Source: Crossiella sp. S99.2 (GTDB lineage: Bacteria > Actinomycetota > Actinomycetes > Mycobacteriales > Pseudonocardiaceae). From it: 64,000 nt of DNA. Location of the stretch: assembly GCF_023094165.1 (NCBI RefSeq), contig NZ_JALMDK010000002.1, positions 633,541 through 697,540 on the forward strand, in the 5' to 3' direction. This document shows, piece after piece, positions 1 to 8,411 of this stretch (positions are counted from its first letter, which is position 1; each line of letters starts with the position of its first letter). The notes under the pieces are model-generated. The model had not been told where the DNA came from. It saw nothing but the letters and a program-made list of their open reading frames with translations, and searched no databases. The translations under genes and the position numbers were made by a program.

Positions 1-244
1 CCACACCCTCGGCGGCGTGGCGCAGGTGCTTGGCCACCAGGCGGGCGCGCACCTTCTGGTCGATGCCCATCGCGGCCCAGTGCCCACCGGGAGCTGAGGC
101 CAGGGCGGCCTCCAGTTCCTCGGCGGAGATGAGTAGCTCGTGGTGCAGCGGGCGGATCAGCCCCCGGGCGTTGGCGCAGTAGTCCCGCAGCGCTTTCGCC
201 GAGTACAGCTCGACGTCGCCGAGGGTGAAAGGCTTGCTGGTCAA
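1..244 (-). CDS. Hypothetical element protein (N-terminal part, cut by window edge)
   Basis: A leftward frame starts at a TTG codon (242-244) with a good AAAGGAA ribosome site about nine bases upstream and runs open to the edge. The visible 81 residues begin MTSKPFTLGDVELYSAK and are soluble, with an Asp/Glu-rich helical look and no signal peptide. I do not recognise the family. It is the downstream member of the leftward AICE operon, so a role in transfer, replication or maintenance is possible, but nothing in the visible part shows it. Confidence 0.6.
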   Translation of the reverse strand, partial: MTSKPFTLGDVELYSAKALRDYCANARGLIRPLHHELLISAEELEAALASAPGGHWAAMGIDQKVRARLVAKHLRHAAEGV

Positions 245-291
245 GGGAATCAGTTCCTTTCAGTACACAGTGGACTGTTGTCGGGTCAGGA

Positions 292-597
292 CTAGTTGCG
301 GATGGTGTAGGAGGCAGAAGCCAGGTCGACGTAGCTCTCGGCCAGCTCCAGCCGCTTGGCGGCCTTGGCCGGGCACCAGAACATCGACTCGCCGCGCAGC
401 AGGTCCACCGCCTGGGCCACGAAGCGCTCGTCGGCCTGGCCGCGGTGCACGATCCGGGCCAGGCGCTCGTAGAGCCAGGCGTGCTTGCGGATCCGGTCCC
501 GGAAGCGGTCGTAGTTGGCCGCCCACCCCAGGGCCGTGGCGGCCTGCTCCAGCAGTTCGGTCGGTGTCGGGATGGCGGTGGTGGCGGTTTCGGGCAT
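292..597 (-). CDS. Hypothetical element protein
   Basis: This 101-residue soluble protein starts MPETATTAIPTPTELLEQAA. An ATG start with an AGGA-type site lies just upstream. The body is rich in Ala, Arg and Leu with a helical pattern (EQAATALGWAANYDRFRDRI) and two Cys-free halves apart from a single FWCP. I do not recognise the family. It sits between the DUF2637-like membrane protein and the partial gene at the edge, in the same orientation, so it belongs to the same AICE operon. The opposite-strand frame over the same bases lacks any recognisable sequence. Confidence 0.55.
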   Translation of the reverse strand: MPETATTAIPTPTELLEQAATALGWAANYDRFRDRIRKHAWLYERLARIVHRGQADERFVAQAVDLLRGESMFWCPAKAAKRLELAESYVDLASASYTIRN

Positions 598-664
598 GGC
601 TGTCCTCCGAGAAGGTGGTGCGGGTGGTGTTGGTGTCCGGAATGGACGGTGATCGTGCGGTGGA

Positions 665-1834
665 TCAGGCCACTGCTGGCCGTGGGGAGTACGTCGGGAG
701 TGGGGTTACCTCCGGTGCTTGGGCGGCGAGGATGTCGCGGACTTCGCGGGCCAGGTCCATGCCCCCGCCCAGGTGCTTCTGGATGGCCTTGGCCGAGGGG
801 GTTACCGGCAGCTCCCGCGCCGTGATCGCCGCCCGGGTCCGGGTCAGCAGATCGGCGGTGCCCGGGGAGAGTTCCTGCTGGACGATCGCGGGGTAACCCG
901 TACCGGAGTCCACGGTGGACACCCTGGCCAGCCGGGTCAGGTCGGTGCGCAGGATGACCCCGCCCACGATCATGTACGCCCCGCCCGAAGCCGCCTTACG
1001 GTCAGCCTTACGCGCGGCCCGCACGATCGCTTTCCCGAGTCGCCGGTCCCGCAGGGAGGCGGCCGGGCCGACCCCGAAACGGTCCATCCACGCCGCTTCC
1101 CACGCGGCCTCGGCGGTAACCCCCTCACCCCGGGCGGCGGCGATGCTGGCCGCGGACCAGGACAGCCTCGGGTAGCGGATCCGGCGCCACAGGGCGATGC
1201 GCAACTGCGCCCCGCTGCGCCCGGAGACCTCCTGCTGGCGGGAGATCACCGTCAGCTCCCACAACACCGGCCCGAACAGCGACGCCAGAGCCAGGCCGAC
1301 ACCCTTGGCCGCGTTGTTCTCGGCCAGGCCGTGCCACAGGTTGAGCCCGGCGGCGACGAAGGCGAACACCCACGTCATGGCGCGCAGCAGCCCAGCTGGG
1401 TGGCCGGCCTTGACCGCCTTGTGGGTCAGGTAGGCGGTGTACCAGGTCGCGCCCTCGACCACGACCGGCATCAGCAGGCCCAACGCCCCGAACTGCAGCG
1501 TCTTCGCGGCCGATTCGGCCTGCCCGGCCCAGGCCAGCACGATCGGGGCGCCCATCGCGACCAGCCCGAGCAGGAACCCGATGTTGGCCACCGCGCCCTC
1601 GCGCAGCCCGGCCCACATCCGCCGCACCGCGACCTGGCGGGCCTGGCGGCGGTCCTGGGTGGCCAGCCACCGCTGCTGGGCGGCCGCGGCCTTGCGCTTG
1701 GCGGCCCGGTCCTGGGTGTCCTGGGCGATCTGGGCCTGGACCTGCACCTGGCGGGTCTGGGCCTCGGTCAGCTGGACGGCGGCGTTGGCGGCGGCGGTGG
1801 TGCGCTGGGCCTTGTAGTCGACGTAGGTGCTCAC
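665..1834 (-). CDS. DUF2637-like / SpdB-like membrane protein
   Basis: The 389-residue protein has a charged, Gln/Ala-rich N-terminal helix (about 1-75, likely coiled coil), then four hydrophobic segments (about 83-200, with VVVEGATWYTAYLTHKAV in the middle), then a long basic cytoplasmic tail. That central block resembles DUF2637, the Spd-type plasmid-spread membrane proteins of actinomycete conjugative plasmids and AICEs. The family is thought to assist movement of DNA between mycelial compartments. The start codon is a GTG that overlaps the stop of the upstream small membrane gene by four bases. The DUF2637 assignment rests on pattern resemblance only. Confidence 0.6.
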   Translation of the reverse strand: MSTYVDYKAQRTTAAANAAVQLTEAQTRQVQVQAQIAQDTQDRAAKRKAAAAQQRWLATQDRRQARQVAVRRMWAGLREGAVANIGFLLGLVAMGAPIVLAWAGQAESAAKTLQFGALGLLMPVVVEGATWYTAYLTHKAVKAGHPAGLLRAMTWVFAFVAAGLNLWHGLAENNAAKGVGLALASLFGPVLWELTVISRQQEVSGRSGAQLRIALWRRIRYPRLSWSAASIAAARGEGVTAEAAWEAAWMDRFGVGPAASLRDRRLGKAIVRAARKADRKAASGGAYMIVGGVILRTDLTRLARVSTVDSGTGYPAIVQQELSPGTADLLTRTRAAITARELPVTPSAKAIQKHLGGGMDLAREVRDILAAQAPEVTPLPTYSPRPAVA

Positions 1835-2109
1835 CGCTTCCTCCTTCGCGATCGGCGGTGCCGTTCACCGCGGATGACGTGCGGGCCACGGCTCAGCGAG
1901 CGGACCTGCCCGCGCACCGCGTTGACCCAGACGTAGAAGACGAACAGCTGGTAGAGGCCGACCACGAGGGCGATCGGGGCGAACCAGGAGCTGGCCGGGG
2001 TCACCAGCCACCACGTCAACCCGAGCACCAGGGCCGGGATGGCGGAGAGCTGGAGCAGCTGGAACAGCCAGCGCAGCGGGGCGAAGGCACCGCGAAACGG
2101 CGTGGTCAT
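1831..2109 (-). CDS. Small two-TM membrane protein
   Basis: The protein has 92 residues and begins MTTPFRGAFAPLRWLFQLL. Two hydrophobic segments (about 12-35 and 40-62) are followed by a very basic tail rich in Arg and His (RGERHRRSRRRKR). The frame is open further upstream, but the ATG at 2107-2109 is preferred because it overlaps the stop of the preceding gene as ATGA, the spacing used throughout this operon. It is probably an Spd-like accessory membrane protein of the AICE; the family is not identified. Confidence 0.6.
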   Translation of the reverse strand: MTTPFRGAFAPLRWLFQLLQLSAIPALVLGLTWWLVTPASSWFAPIALVVGLYQLFVFYVWVNAVRGQVRSLSRGPHVIRGERHRRSRRRKR

Positions 2110-2381
2110 CGCGACCACCTCCCTGACCAGAGCGGGCAGTTCTGACCGCACTGGTTCGGGCCATGGCGGTGCCAGTGCCAGGCCATGCGCGTCTGGTGCT
2201 TCCACCAGCGCCACACGCACACCTGGTAGATCACCGCAGCCAGGGCGAGGAAGCCGAACCAGCCCGACACCTCGGTCATCAGCCACCAGGCCAGCACGAA
2301 CATCGCCACCGCGAACAGCGAGGGCCGGACCAGCTGTCCCACCCGCCGCAGAGGCGTGAGATCAGCGTTGGGCGTGCTCAT
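2106..2381 (-). CDS. Small two-TM membrane protein
   Basis: The protein has 91 residues and starts MSTPNADLTPLRRVGQLVRP. Two membrane segments cover about 19-55 (LFAVAMFVLAWWLMTEV and FGFLALAAVIYQVCVW). The tail is rich in Trp, His and Cys (WRWWKHQTRMAWHWHRHGPN, then QCGQNCPLW), which could bind metal. Its start overlaps the stop of the upstream Cys-rich gene by one base, and its stop overlaps the next start. It resembles the following gene in size and layout, so the two may be diverged paralogues. Confidence 0.6.
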   Translation of the reverse strand: MSTPNADLTPLRRVGQLVRPSLFAVAMFVLAWWLMTEVSGWFGFLALAAVIYQVCVWRWWKHQTRMAWHWHRHGPNQCGQNCPLWSGRWSR

Positions 2382-2740
2382 CAGGCCACCGCCTTGACGG
2401 CCAGGCCCGGACCACGGGTTTCGCCGTGGTCACAGCGGGCGCACCAGCGGCGTTCCTCCCCGCACACTGCCGGGCGGCCCGGGGTGGTGTGGGGCAGGGA
2501 CTTGCCGCGGCACCAGCACGGACGCCATGGCGCCCACAGGTGCCCGCGGGTCGCGCACACCGGCCGGGCGGCGCAGGCCGGGCAGGCCAGCGTGCCGGTC
2601 GGGGTGAGGCTCCAGCCGAGCGCGGACAGGACGGTCAGCGCGGTGGACTCGGTGGTGAAGTGGGCGTCCCCGGCGGGGAAAGCCGGCTGATCGCCGCAGG
2701 TGTCGCAGGTCGCGATCACGCACAAGGTCACCGTCAGCAT
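2381..2740 (-). CDS. Cys-rich zinc-ribbon-like protein A
   Basis: The protein has 119 residues with at least twelve Cys, arranged as CDTC, CPAC, then single C, CWC and finally CARC pairs. This suggests two or more zinc (or iron-sulfur) sites. It is clearly paralogous to the next gene upstream: both start with a short beta-like N-terminus containing TCDTCG or VCDTCG and end with W-x-P/I-x-W/S-C-x-C. The ATG at 2738-2740 overlaps the stop of that paralogue as ATGA. No named family is recognised. Being downstream of whiB in an element operon suggests a regulatory or transfer accessory role. Confidence 0.6.
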   Translation of the reverse strand: MLTVTLCVIATCDTCGDQPAFPAGDAHFTTESTALTVLSALGWSLTPTGTLACPACAARPVCATRGHLWAPWRPCWCRGKSLPHTTPGRPAVCGEERRWCARCDHGETRGPGLAVKAVA

Positions 2741-3090
2741 CACGCCACCTCCGCCAGCATTCGCGGTCGTGCCTCGTAGTGCAGGCCGCGACGGCAGTAC
2801 CGGTGGTCCGAGCCGCAGGCTCCGTCTTCCGCGACGGTGTGCTTGGGCTTGTTTCCCTTGCAGCGGCAGGAGATCCACTGGCACCAGTCGTGCCCGTAGG
2901 TTCCGCACAGTGCCTGGGCCACACAGTTGGAGCACCACAGCAGGCCGTTGGGCCGCTGCTGCCAGCCGTTGACCAGGGTCACCGCGCGCAGAATCTGTTC
3001 GGAGGACTGTGGCGGGCCATCGACTTCGTCGGTGTGCTGGTTTCCGCAGGTATCGCACACCACGGTGGCACGAGTGATCAGCGTGAACAT
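2740..3090 (-). CDS. Cys-rich zinc-ribbon-like protein B
   Basis: The protein has 116 residues and starts MFTLITRATVVCDTCGNQH. It has Cys pairs CDTC, CSNC, CGTYGHDWC, CRC and further single Cys with His (SDHRYC), so several metal sites are likely. It is a paralogue of the gene just downstream. The longer upstream frame was rejected because the ATG at 3088-3090 overlaps the whiB stop by four bases, matching the operon's regular ATGA coupling. The function is unknown. Confidence 0.6.
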   Translation of the reverse strand: MFTLITRATVVCDTCGNQHTDEVDGPPQSSEQILRAVTLVNGWQQRPNGLLWCSNCVAQALCGTYGHDWCQWISCRCKGNKPKHTVAEDGACGSDHRYCRRGLHYEARPRMLAEVA

Positions 3091-3449
3091 CACGCGACCT
3101 CCCCAGCGTTTTCGGCCTGCCACAGCCGGAGCAGCTGCCGGTAGTCGGGCTGCGCGAGGCCGCCCCAGCCGCCGTACCGCTCACCGCGCTGCAAGGCGCC
3201 GGCCAGACACTCGTCCTGTACCGGGCATCCGGCGCACAGCCCTCGTACCTTGAGCCGCTGCTGCAGCACCTCCGGGCGCCCCAGGCCGGTCTCCAGCGCG
3301 CCAGGGAAGAACTCTTCGGTCGGGACGCCGACGCACGGCCGATTCTCGGCCTGCTCGACCCGAGCCTGGAGCTTCCGGCCAGCAACGCCCATGAGGCGTC
3401 GTATCCGGCGGAAGTGCCGCTTGTGAAATGAAGTGGGCGGCTGGAACAT
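3090..3449 (-). CDS. WhiB-family regulator
   Basis: The protein has 119 residues. Four Cys follow the WhiB pattern: C39, then C72-x2-C75-x5-C81, followed by GGWGGL (about 93-98), the beta-turn motif of the family. WhiB proteins bind a [4Fe-4S] cluster and act with the primary sigma factor as redox- or NO-sensitive transcription regulators. A basic N-terminal extension (HKRHFRRIRRLMG) precedes the core, unlike short chromosomal WhiBs. The ATG at 3447-3449 couples to the excisionase-like gene by ATGA. Element-borne WhiB proteins are common in actinomycete plasmids and phages, where they probably tune transfer or host genes. Confidence 0.88.
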   Translation of the reverse strand: MFQPPTSFHKRHFRRIRRLMGVAGRKLQARVEQAENRPCVGVPTEEFFPGALETGLGRPEVLQQRLKVRGLCAGCPVQDECLAGALQRGERYGGWGGLAQPDYRQLLRLWQAENAGEVA

Positions 3450-3700
3450 CACGCCACCTCGCCCGCGACCCAGTCCGCCGCGTCGACCACAGTGTTGTTC
3501 TTGAGCGCGGAATCGGTCATCTCGTCGATGGCCTTCACAGGCACGATCAACCGGCCGCGGACGCGGATGGCCGGGAACTCCTTCGCCTTGATCGCGCGGT
3601 ACAGGGTCATCGCGGACATGCCGAGCAGGTTCGCCGTGTCCTCGACGCTCAGGAACCGCGGGGCCGTAGCCTCCCCCGGCTTCACCTGGAACTTCCTCAC
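3449..3700 (-). CDS. Excisionase-like winged HTH (MerR/BldC-type) protein
   Basis: This small DNA-binding protein has 83 residues with the core FLSVEDTANLLGMSAMTLYR. That is the helix-turn-helix signature of the MerR/excisionase group, in which a short wing (RVRGRLIVPVKAID) follows. In AICEs such a protein acts as the excisionase (Xis) that helps the integrase cut the element out. It heads the leftward operon that runs to the window edge, and it is divergent from the GntR gene at 3828, so the 127-base gap between them probably carries the promoter of both and a GntR operator. Confidence 0.75.
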   Translation of the reverse strand: MRKFQVKPGEATAPRFLSVEDTANLLGMSAMTLYRAIKAKEFPAIRVRGRLIVPVKAIDEMTDSALKNNTVVDAADWVAGEVA

Positions 3701-3827
3701 TGGTCTCTCCGATCATCAGCATTTGTGGTGCCTGATGTGCATTAAGGTGCCACAAGTGCAGATGGACGTCAAGTGGTGTGACTGATGTGCCCTAGTGCGC
3801 CCAGGACACCCTGGCTACGCTTGATGC

Positions 3828-4250
3828 GTGGCACTGAACCCGGAAGACGCTCGTCCCCTAAACGTGCAGCTCGCGGAATGCCTCCGGAAGCGGATCACCG
3901 GCGGCGAGTTCCCCGCTGGCCAGAAGATCCCTTCGCTTCGAGCGCTCGCCAAGGAATACAGCGTGGCCGAACTGACCGTGCACACAGCGGTTCGGGACCT
4001 CCAGCGCGAGGGCATCCTGGTCTCAACAGCTGGCCGCGGCACCTTCGTCCGCGAGGTTCCCGCGTCCGAGGCGGAGCACACTGGCGACGAACTGCTGACC
4101 GAGTTGCGGGCGATTCGAGCCGAGCTGGAGGACCTGCGCGAGAAGGTTCTCGGCCGGGAGGCGACTGCAATCGAGTCCCGTCTTGAGGAACTCGCCCGGC
4201 GGATGGACATCATCGAGTCGGGCGGCGAGCCGCCAGCTGCGCAGCAATGA
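3828..4250 (+). CDS. GntR-family transcription repressor (KorSA-like)
   Basis: The protein has 140 residues. The N-terminal winged helix (PLNVQLAECLRKRITGGEFP, then the recognition region SVAELTVHTAVRDLQREGIL) is typical GntR. No effector domain follows, only a charged coiled-coil tail (about 90-140). Small GntR proteins of this layout (KorSA of pSAM2 and kin) repress transfer genes in AICEs. The start is a GTG at 3828 with a TAcgcTTGAT-like promoter motif directly upstream and no clear ribosome site, which fits leaderless transcription. It is divergent from the excisionase/WhiB operon, its likely target. Confidence 0.82.
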   Translation: MALNPEDARPLNVQLAECLRKRITGGEFPAGQKIPSLRALAKEYSVAELTVHTAVRDLQREGILVSTAGRGTFVREVPASEAEHTGDELLTELRAIRAELEDLREKVLGREATAIESRLEELARRMDIIESGGEPPAAQQ

Positions 4251-4481
4251 GCCGCTCAACCCGTTCGCCCAGCCGGTCGATCGCTTTGAGTAGAGACGTA
4301 TCGGTCGATGCCTGGTCCCGCCAGCGGGAGTGTTCTTGTGCCATGCGTCGACTGTGGTCTGGTTCCGGCCACAGAGGACCAAACGTCGAACGGACTCGAC
4401 CAACGGCAAGGCGAACATGCAGGTCAGGGCCGCGCTGTGACGTAGAGCGTCGAACCCACGTCGAACGCTGAGGAACAAGTG

Positions 4482-6989
4482 ATGGGTGTTGCTCCAGAGG
4501 AACGCGAGGTCCTCGTCCGGTTCTGCGCCGGGTTGAAGCAGCTCCGTGAGGACGCCGGGCTCCCCTTGGGCGAGTTCTCGGACCGGATGAACCTGGCATT
4601 GCAGGGCCGGACCCTCAGCCCGGGGCGGGCCAACGAGATCGAGCGCGGCGTGAAGATCCGGAAGGCGCCGGACTGGAGCCTCGTCGCGGCCTGGGTCGGC
4701 GTGTGCCACACGGCAGCCAGGGAACGCCGGCGGCCAGTGTCGGTGACCACCGACCCCGCCTTCTGGAAGGCGGAGCACAGTCGCCTGACCGAAGAACTGG
4801 AACGAGCCAAACCGAGCGGCGGGAATGGTCACCAGGTCCCGCGGCAGCTAGGACCGGCACCGACCCACTTCACCGGCCGGGAACACGAGGTGCGGTTGCT
4901 GGCCAATCTGCTTGCCGTACAGGGAACTCTGCCCCAGCACGCCACCGGAATGGTCGTGGTGTCCGGCATGGCCGGAGTCGGCAAGACCGGGCTGGTCCTG
5001 CACTGGTCGCACACGGCGAGCCCCCAGTTCCCGGACGGTCAGCTGTTCCGGGACCTGCGTGGCTACGCCCCGGACGAGAAGCCCTTGTCCCCCAGCGAGG
5101 TGCTGGCCGACTGGCTCAAGGACGTCTGGGGTGTCGACCGCGTCCCAGATGGGCTCGACGCTAGGGTGTCGCTCTTCCGGAGCAGGATCGCCGGGAAGCG
5201 GATGCTGCTGGTGCTCGACAACGCCGTCACCGCCGACCAGGTCCGACCGTTGTTGCCCGCCACGGAGTCGTGCTTCGTGATCGTGACGAGCAGGGACCGC
5301 CTGGACGGGCTTCTCGCGGAAGGTGCCAGCCCCATGAGCCTCGGCCTGCTGTCGCCGACGGAAGCCAAAGCGTTGCTGCGCAAGGTGATCGGCGAACGAG
5401 TGGACGCCGATGAACCGGCGGCCGCCGCGCTGGCCAAGCTCTGCGCCTACCTCCCCCTCGCCCTGCGCGTAGCGGGCAGCCGGGCGGCAGCGGACCCGGA
5501 CGTGTCGGTGGCCGCGCTGGTTCGGCAGCTCGCCGACGAACGCCGGCGGCTACGGCGGCTTGGCAACCCGGACGACCCGCGGACCAACGTGCGCGCGGTG
5601 TTCTCGTGGTCCTACCGGGGCTTGCCGGAGGACGCCCAGCGGATGTTCCGCCTGCTGAGCCTGCACCCGGCAGCTGGACACACCGCCGAGCCGTTCACCA
5701 TCGCGGCGCTCGTGGGCGTCGACATCGACATGGCGGCGGAGCAGATCGACCTGTTGCGGCGCCGGTTCCTGGTGACCGGGGCGAACGGGCGTGTCGGCAT
5801 GCACGACTTGCTTCGCTTGTACGCCAAGGAACTACTTGAACAACAGGAGTCCACTTCGGACTCCCGGGTGGCACTGGACCGCCTAGTTCACGCGTACTAC
5901 GGCTGCGTCAACCACGCGTTCGACCGCCAGAACCACAACAACCCGATGGTCGACGCGGACTACCTCCGCAGCTGGCGCGAACGCGACCCGGCGGGGGTCG
6001 AGGCGGTCGATGCGGCCAGCTCGCCGACCGGGTGGTTCGCCGCCGAGCACGCGAACCTGGTCGCACTCGTTCAAGCCGCGGCCGAGGCCGAACTGGAACT
6101 CACGCCGCGCTTGGCCACCAGCCTGTTCTACTTCCTGGAGATCGGCAGCCACCTGGCCGACTGGCACCGCGTCGAAGAGATCGCGAGCCGGATGGCGACT
6201 GCCCGCAGCGACCGCGCCAGATCGCTGCGCAACCGCGGCCGCCTGGCCATGATCGGTGTGCTCGCGGAGCAGGAACGGCTGCGAGACGAAGATGACGCCC
6301 GGCCAGCTCCGCCTGAAGCCTGTGACCAGGCGATCTCTCTGCTCGAACGCAGCCGGGACCTCTACCACGCCGAGTACCTGGAACACGGACGTCGCCAGGA
6401 TCGTGCTGGTGAAGGCACCACGCTGCGCGAACTCGCGGATGCCTACCGGCTCGAAGTGGATCCGACCGCGCCCGGCAGGACCATCCGAAAGGCGATCGAG
6501 GCGTACCAGGCGGCGGAGGAGGTCTACGCCGAGCTGGGCAATGAGAACGGCCTCGCGTCACTGCGCCTTGCCCTCGGCATGGCCTACGCGATCAACGGCC
6601 AGTTCGGGGAAGCCGAGCAGTGCTTCCGCGCGAGCCTCGCCTACGGCGGGCTGCTCAACGACCAAGGCCGGGCGCGCCACGGCCGTCTGAAGGGCTTCTC
6701 GCTCCGCCGCCTGGCCGACCTGCACCGCGACCAAGGGCAGCTCGGCTCCGCGGTGGGCTTCTACAACGAGTGCGTCGAGGCTTTCCTGCAGGATGTCAAC
6801 GATCCGGTCAGCAGGGCGCGAGCGCTTGCTGCTCGCGGCCGGGTTCAGGACGAACTCGGTGATGGCGCCGCCGGGCGGCACTCTCTGGTCGAGGCATACG
6901 ACCTGCTGACCCGCCGGCCGCTCGGCGTCGACGATCCCGAGGCCAAGGTGGTCGCCAGCTGGCTGTCGCGCTTGGACAGCGACGCGTAG
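4482..6989 (+). CDS. HTH-NB-ARC-TPR STAND protein
   Basis: The protein has about 835 residues (an in-frame GTG lies one codon upstream; a TGAGGAAC ribosome site suits either). It has an N-terminal XRE-like helical region (about 10-85), then an NB-ARC ATPase with Walker A GMAGVGKT (about 163-170), Walker B MLLVLDNA and the sensor VIVTSRDRL, then a winged-helix region and a long array of TPR-like helices (about 450-830). This is the AfsR-like signal-transduction ATPase architecture: ligand binding at the TPR end would trigger nucleotide exchange and oligomerisation. Element-borne STAND proteins can be regulators or anti-phage sensors; no toxic effector domain is visible, so regulation is the simpler reading. 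Confidence 0.85.
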   Translation: MGVAPEEREVLVRFCAGLKQLREDAGLPLGEFSDRMNLALQGRTLSPGRANEIERGVKIRKAPDWSLVAAWVGVCHTAARERRRPVSVTTDPAFWKAEHSRLTEELERAKPSGGNGHQVPRQLGPAPTHFTGREHEVRLLANLLAVQGTLPQHATGMVVVSGMAGVGKTGLVLHWSHTASPQFPDGQLFRDLRGYAPDEKPLSPSEVLADWLKDVWGVDRVPDGLDARVSLFRSRIAGKRMLLVLDNAVTADQVRPLLPATESCFVIVTSRDRLDGLLAEGASPMSLGLLSPTEAKALLRKVIGERVDADEPAAAALAKLCAYLPLALRVAGSRAAADPDVSVAALVRQLADERRRLRRLGNPDDPRTNVRAVFSWSYRGLPEDAQRMFRLLSLHPAAGHTAEPFTIAALVGVDIDMAAEQIDLLRRRFLVTGANGRVGMHDLLRLYAKELLEQQESTSDSRVALDRLVHAYYGCVNHAFDRQNHNNPMVDADYLRSWRERDPAGVEAVDAASSPTGWFAAEHANLVALVQAAAEAELELTPRLATSLFYFLEIGSHLADWHRVEEIASRMATARSDRARSLRNRGRLAMIGVLAEQERLRDEDDARPAPPEACDQAISLLERSRDLYHAEYLEHGRRQDRAGEGTTLRELADAYRLEVDPTAPGRTIRKAIEAYQAAEEVYAELGNENGLASLRLALGMAYAINGQFGEAEQCFRASLAYGGLLNDQGRARHGRLKGFSLRRLADLHRDQGQLGSAVGFYNECVEAFLQDVNDPVSRARALAARGRVQDELGDGAAGRHSLVEAYDLLTRRPLGVDDPEAKVVASWLSRLDSDA

Positions 6990-6990
6990 C

Positions 6991-7842
6991 TCATTCGGCG
7001 AAGGCCGCCACGATCTCCGTCGGCAGGCTCCGCAGCGTGACCAGGGTGCTGGGGAACTGGGGCTCCAGGACGGAAAAGTCCAGATCGATGATCGGCCGGT
7101 CGATGCCGTTGCGGTCCAGCACCCGCAGGCCGCCGGCCTGGGCGAGGCACATGCCCGCCGCGCCGTCCCAGACCTTCTGGTTTGGCCGGTAGAAGAGAGC
7201 GAACGGGGTGAGCACGGGCTCCGTGTGCGAGGAGATGTCGACGCAGGTCCTGACCATGTCCAGGGTCTGGGAGGTGGTCCGGGTCTTGAGTTCGAAACCC
7301 GCATCGAGGAGCGGCTGTTCCCACGGGCGCGGTGGAACACCGGAACTCCGGGTCACCGACGCCCGAAGCGGCTCCGTGGCTGATCGAGCCGCGGCCACCC
7401 GGCCGTTCACCGCGATGGGGCCGCCAGCTTCGTCCACGGAGACGCGTACTGAGCTGCGCTCCGGACCTAGCTCAGGCGCCAACACGAACGCGGCGACTGG
7501 CCGCCGCTGGTCGAGCAGGCAGACCACACTGCAGAACTCGACTTGATCCGGCCGGACGAACTGTGCGGTGCCGTCGATCGGGTCGATGATCCAGGTGCGG
7601 TTGGAAGTTGTGGAGCCGACGCTCTCCAGCGTCTGCCGGCCCTCCTCGGCGACGATGTGCGCGCCCGGGTCCGCGGCCAGGATCTTCGCGACGATGTGCT
7701 CCTGAACGGCGAGGTCAGCCTCGGACAGCAAGGTCTGGTCGGCCTTGGTCGAGACGTCCAGATCATCGAGCCGAGCCCGGAAGCTGCCCAGCAGCGGGGT
7801 CAGCGTGTCCTGAAGGTCATCCCACAGCGCACCAACATCCAC
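6991..7842 (-). CDS. Inositol-monophosphatase-family phosphatase
   Basis: The protein has 283 residues. The metal-binding signatures of the IMPase/FBPase/CysQ superfamily are present: AEEG (about 65-68), IDPIDGTAQF (about 86-95) and KVWDGAAG near residue 225. These bind two or three Mg2+ and hydrolyse a phosphate monoester such as inositol phosphate or PAP. It is convergent with the STAND gene, with a single base between the two stop codons. Its presence inside an AICE is unusual; it may be cargo. The substrate cannot be told from sequence. Confidence 0.85.
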   Translation of the reverse strand: MDVGALWDDLQDTLTPLLGSFRARLDDLDVSTKADQTLLSEADLAVQEHIVAKILAADPGAHIVAEEGRQTLESVGSTTSNRTWIIDPIDGTAQFVRPDQVEFCSVVCLLDQRRPVAAFVLAPELGPERSSVRVSVDEAGGPIAVNGRVAAARSATEPLRASVTRSSGVPPRPWEQPLLDAGFELKTRTTSQTLDMVRTCVDISSHTEPVLTPFALFYRPNQKVWDGAAGMCLAQAGGLRVLDRNGIDRPIIDLDFSVLEPQFPSTLVTLRSLPTEIVAAFAE

Positions 7843-7896
7843 TCGCTCGATCCTACGGAGCCGTGGACATCCTCGCGAGGGCCTTGCTCCCGCTGG

Positions 7897-8175
7897 TCAT
7901 TCCCCGCGTCTCCGCAAGGATTCGACCATCCCGATCAGCCGATCTACCCGGAGGAGCAGGTCGTCGACTTTGCGCGTCAATTCAGCAGGTGAAGGTTCGA
8001 CCGGCCCCTGGTTGTCCGGCGCGCCTTCATTCTCGGTCGAGTATTCGCCACGTAACACTCGGTGGCCATTGTGACTCTGGAGTTCCTCACCGCTACCCAC
8101 TGTTGTCCAAGAGTGCTCCAGGTTGTCCTCTGTGGCCACTTCAGCAATCTCAAGGATCAACAATATCGTATGCAA
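7897..8175 (-). CDS. Small hypothetical protein
   Basis: An acidic frame of at most 92 residues ends in an amphipathic heptad-like helix (VDDLLLRVDRLIGMVESLRR), suggesting a coiled-coil oligomeriser. The first possible start is a TTG at 8173-8175; a GTG twelve codons further in is an alternative. The base composition here (8,050-8,300) is less GC-rich than the flanks, which supports recently acquired DNA. No family is recognised, and the frame could be spurious. Confidence 0.35.
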   Translation of the reverse strand: MHTILLILEIAEVATEDNLEHSWTTVGSGEELQSHNGHRVLRGEYSTENEGAPDNQGPVEPSPAELTRKVDDLLLRVDRLIGMVESLRRRGE

Positions 8176-8411
8176 ACACTCAAATCACGCACTCACACGC
8201 AGGTTTTCGACAGAACCGCCGCACGACAGTCGGTTGTCAAACAAGTGCGCCCAGTGACCATATTTTGCGACCAGAGGACGTTCGGCGCGTTACCTTCTTT
8301 GGTTTCGGGTTTGTCGCTGGCGAACTTCAGGCTCATGTCGCCGGAGAGATACCGCAGTGCTCATAGCTCTGGCGGGGTTTGTTTTCCATCAAGCGCTTGT
8401 GTGCCAGCGAC

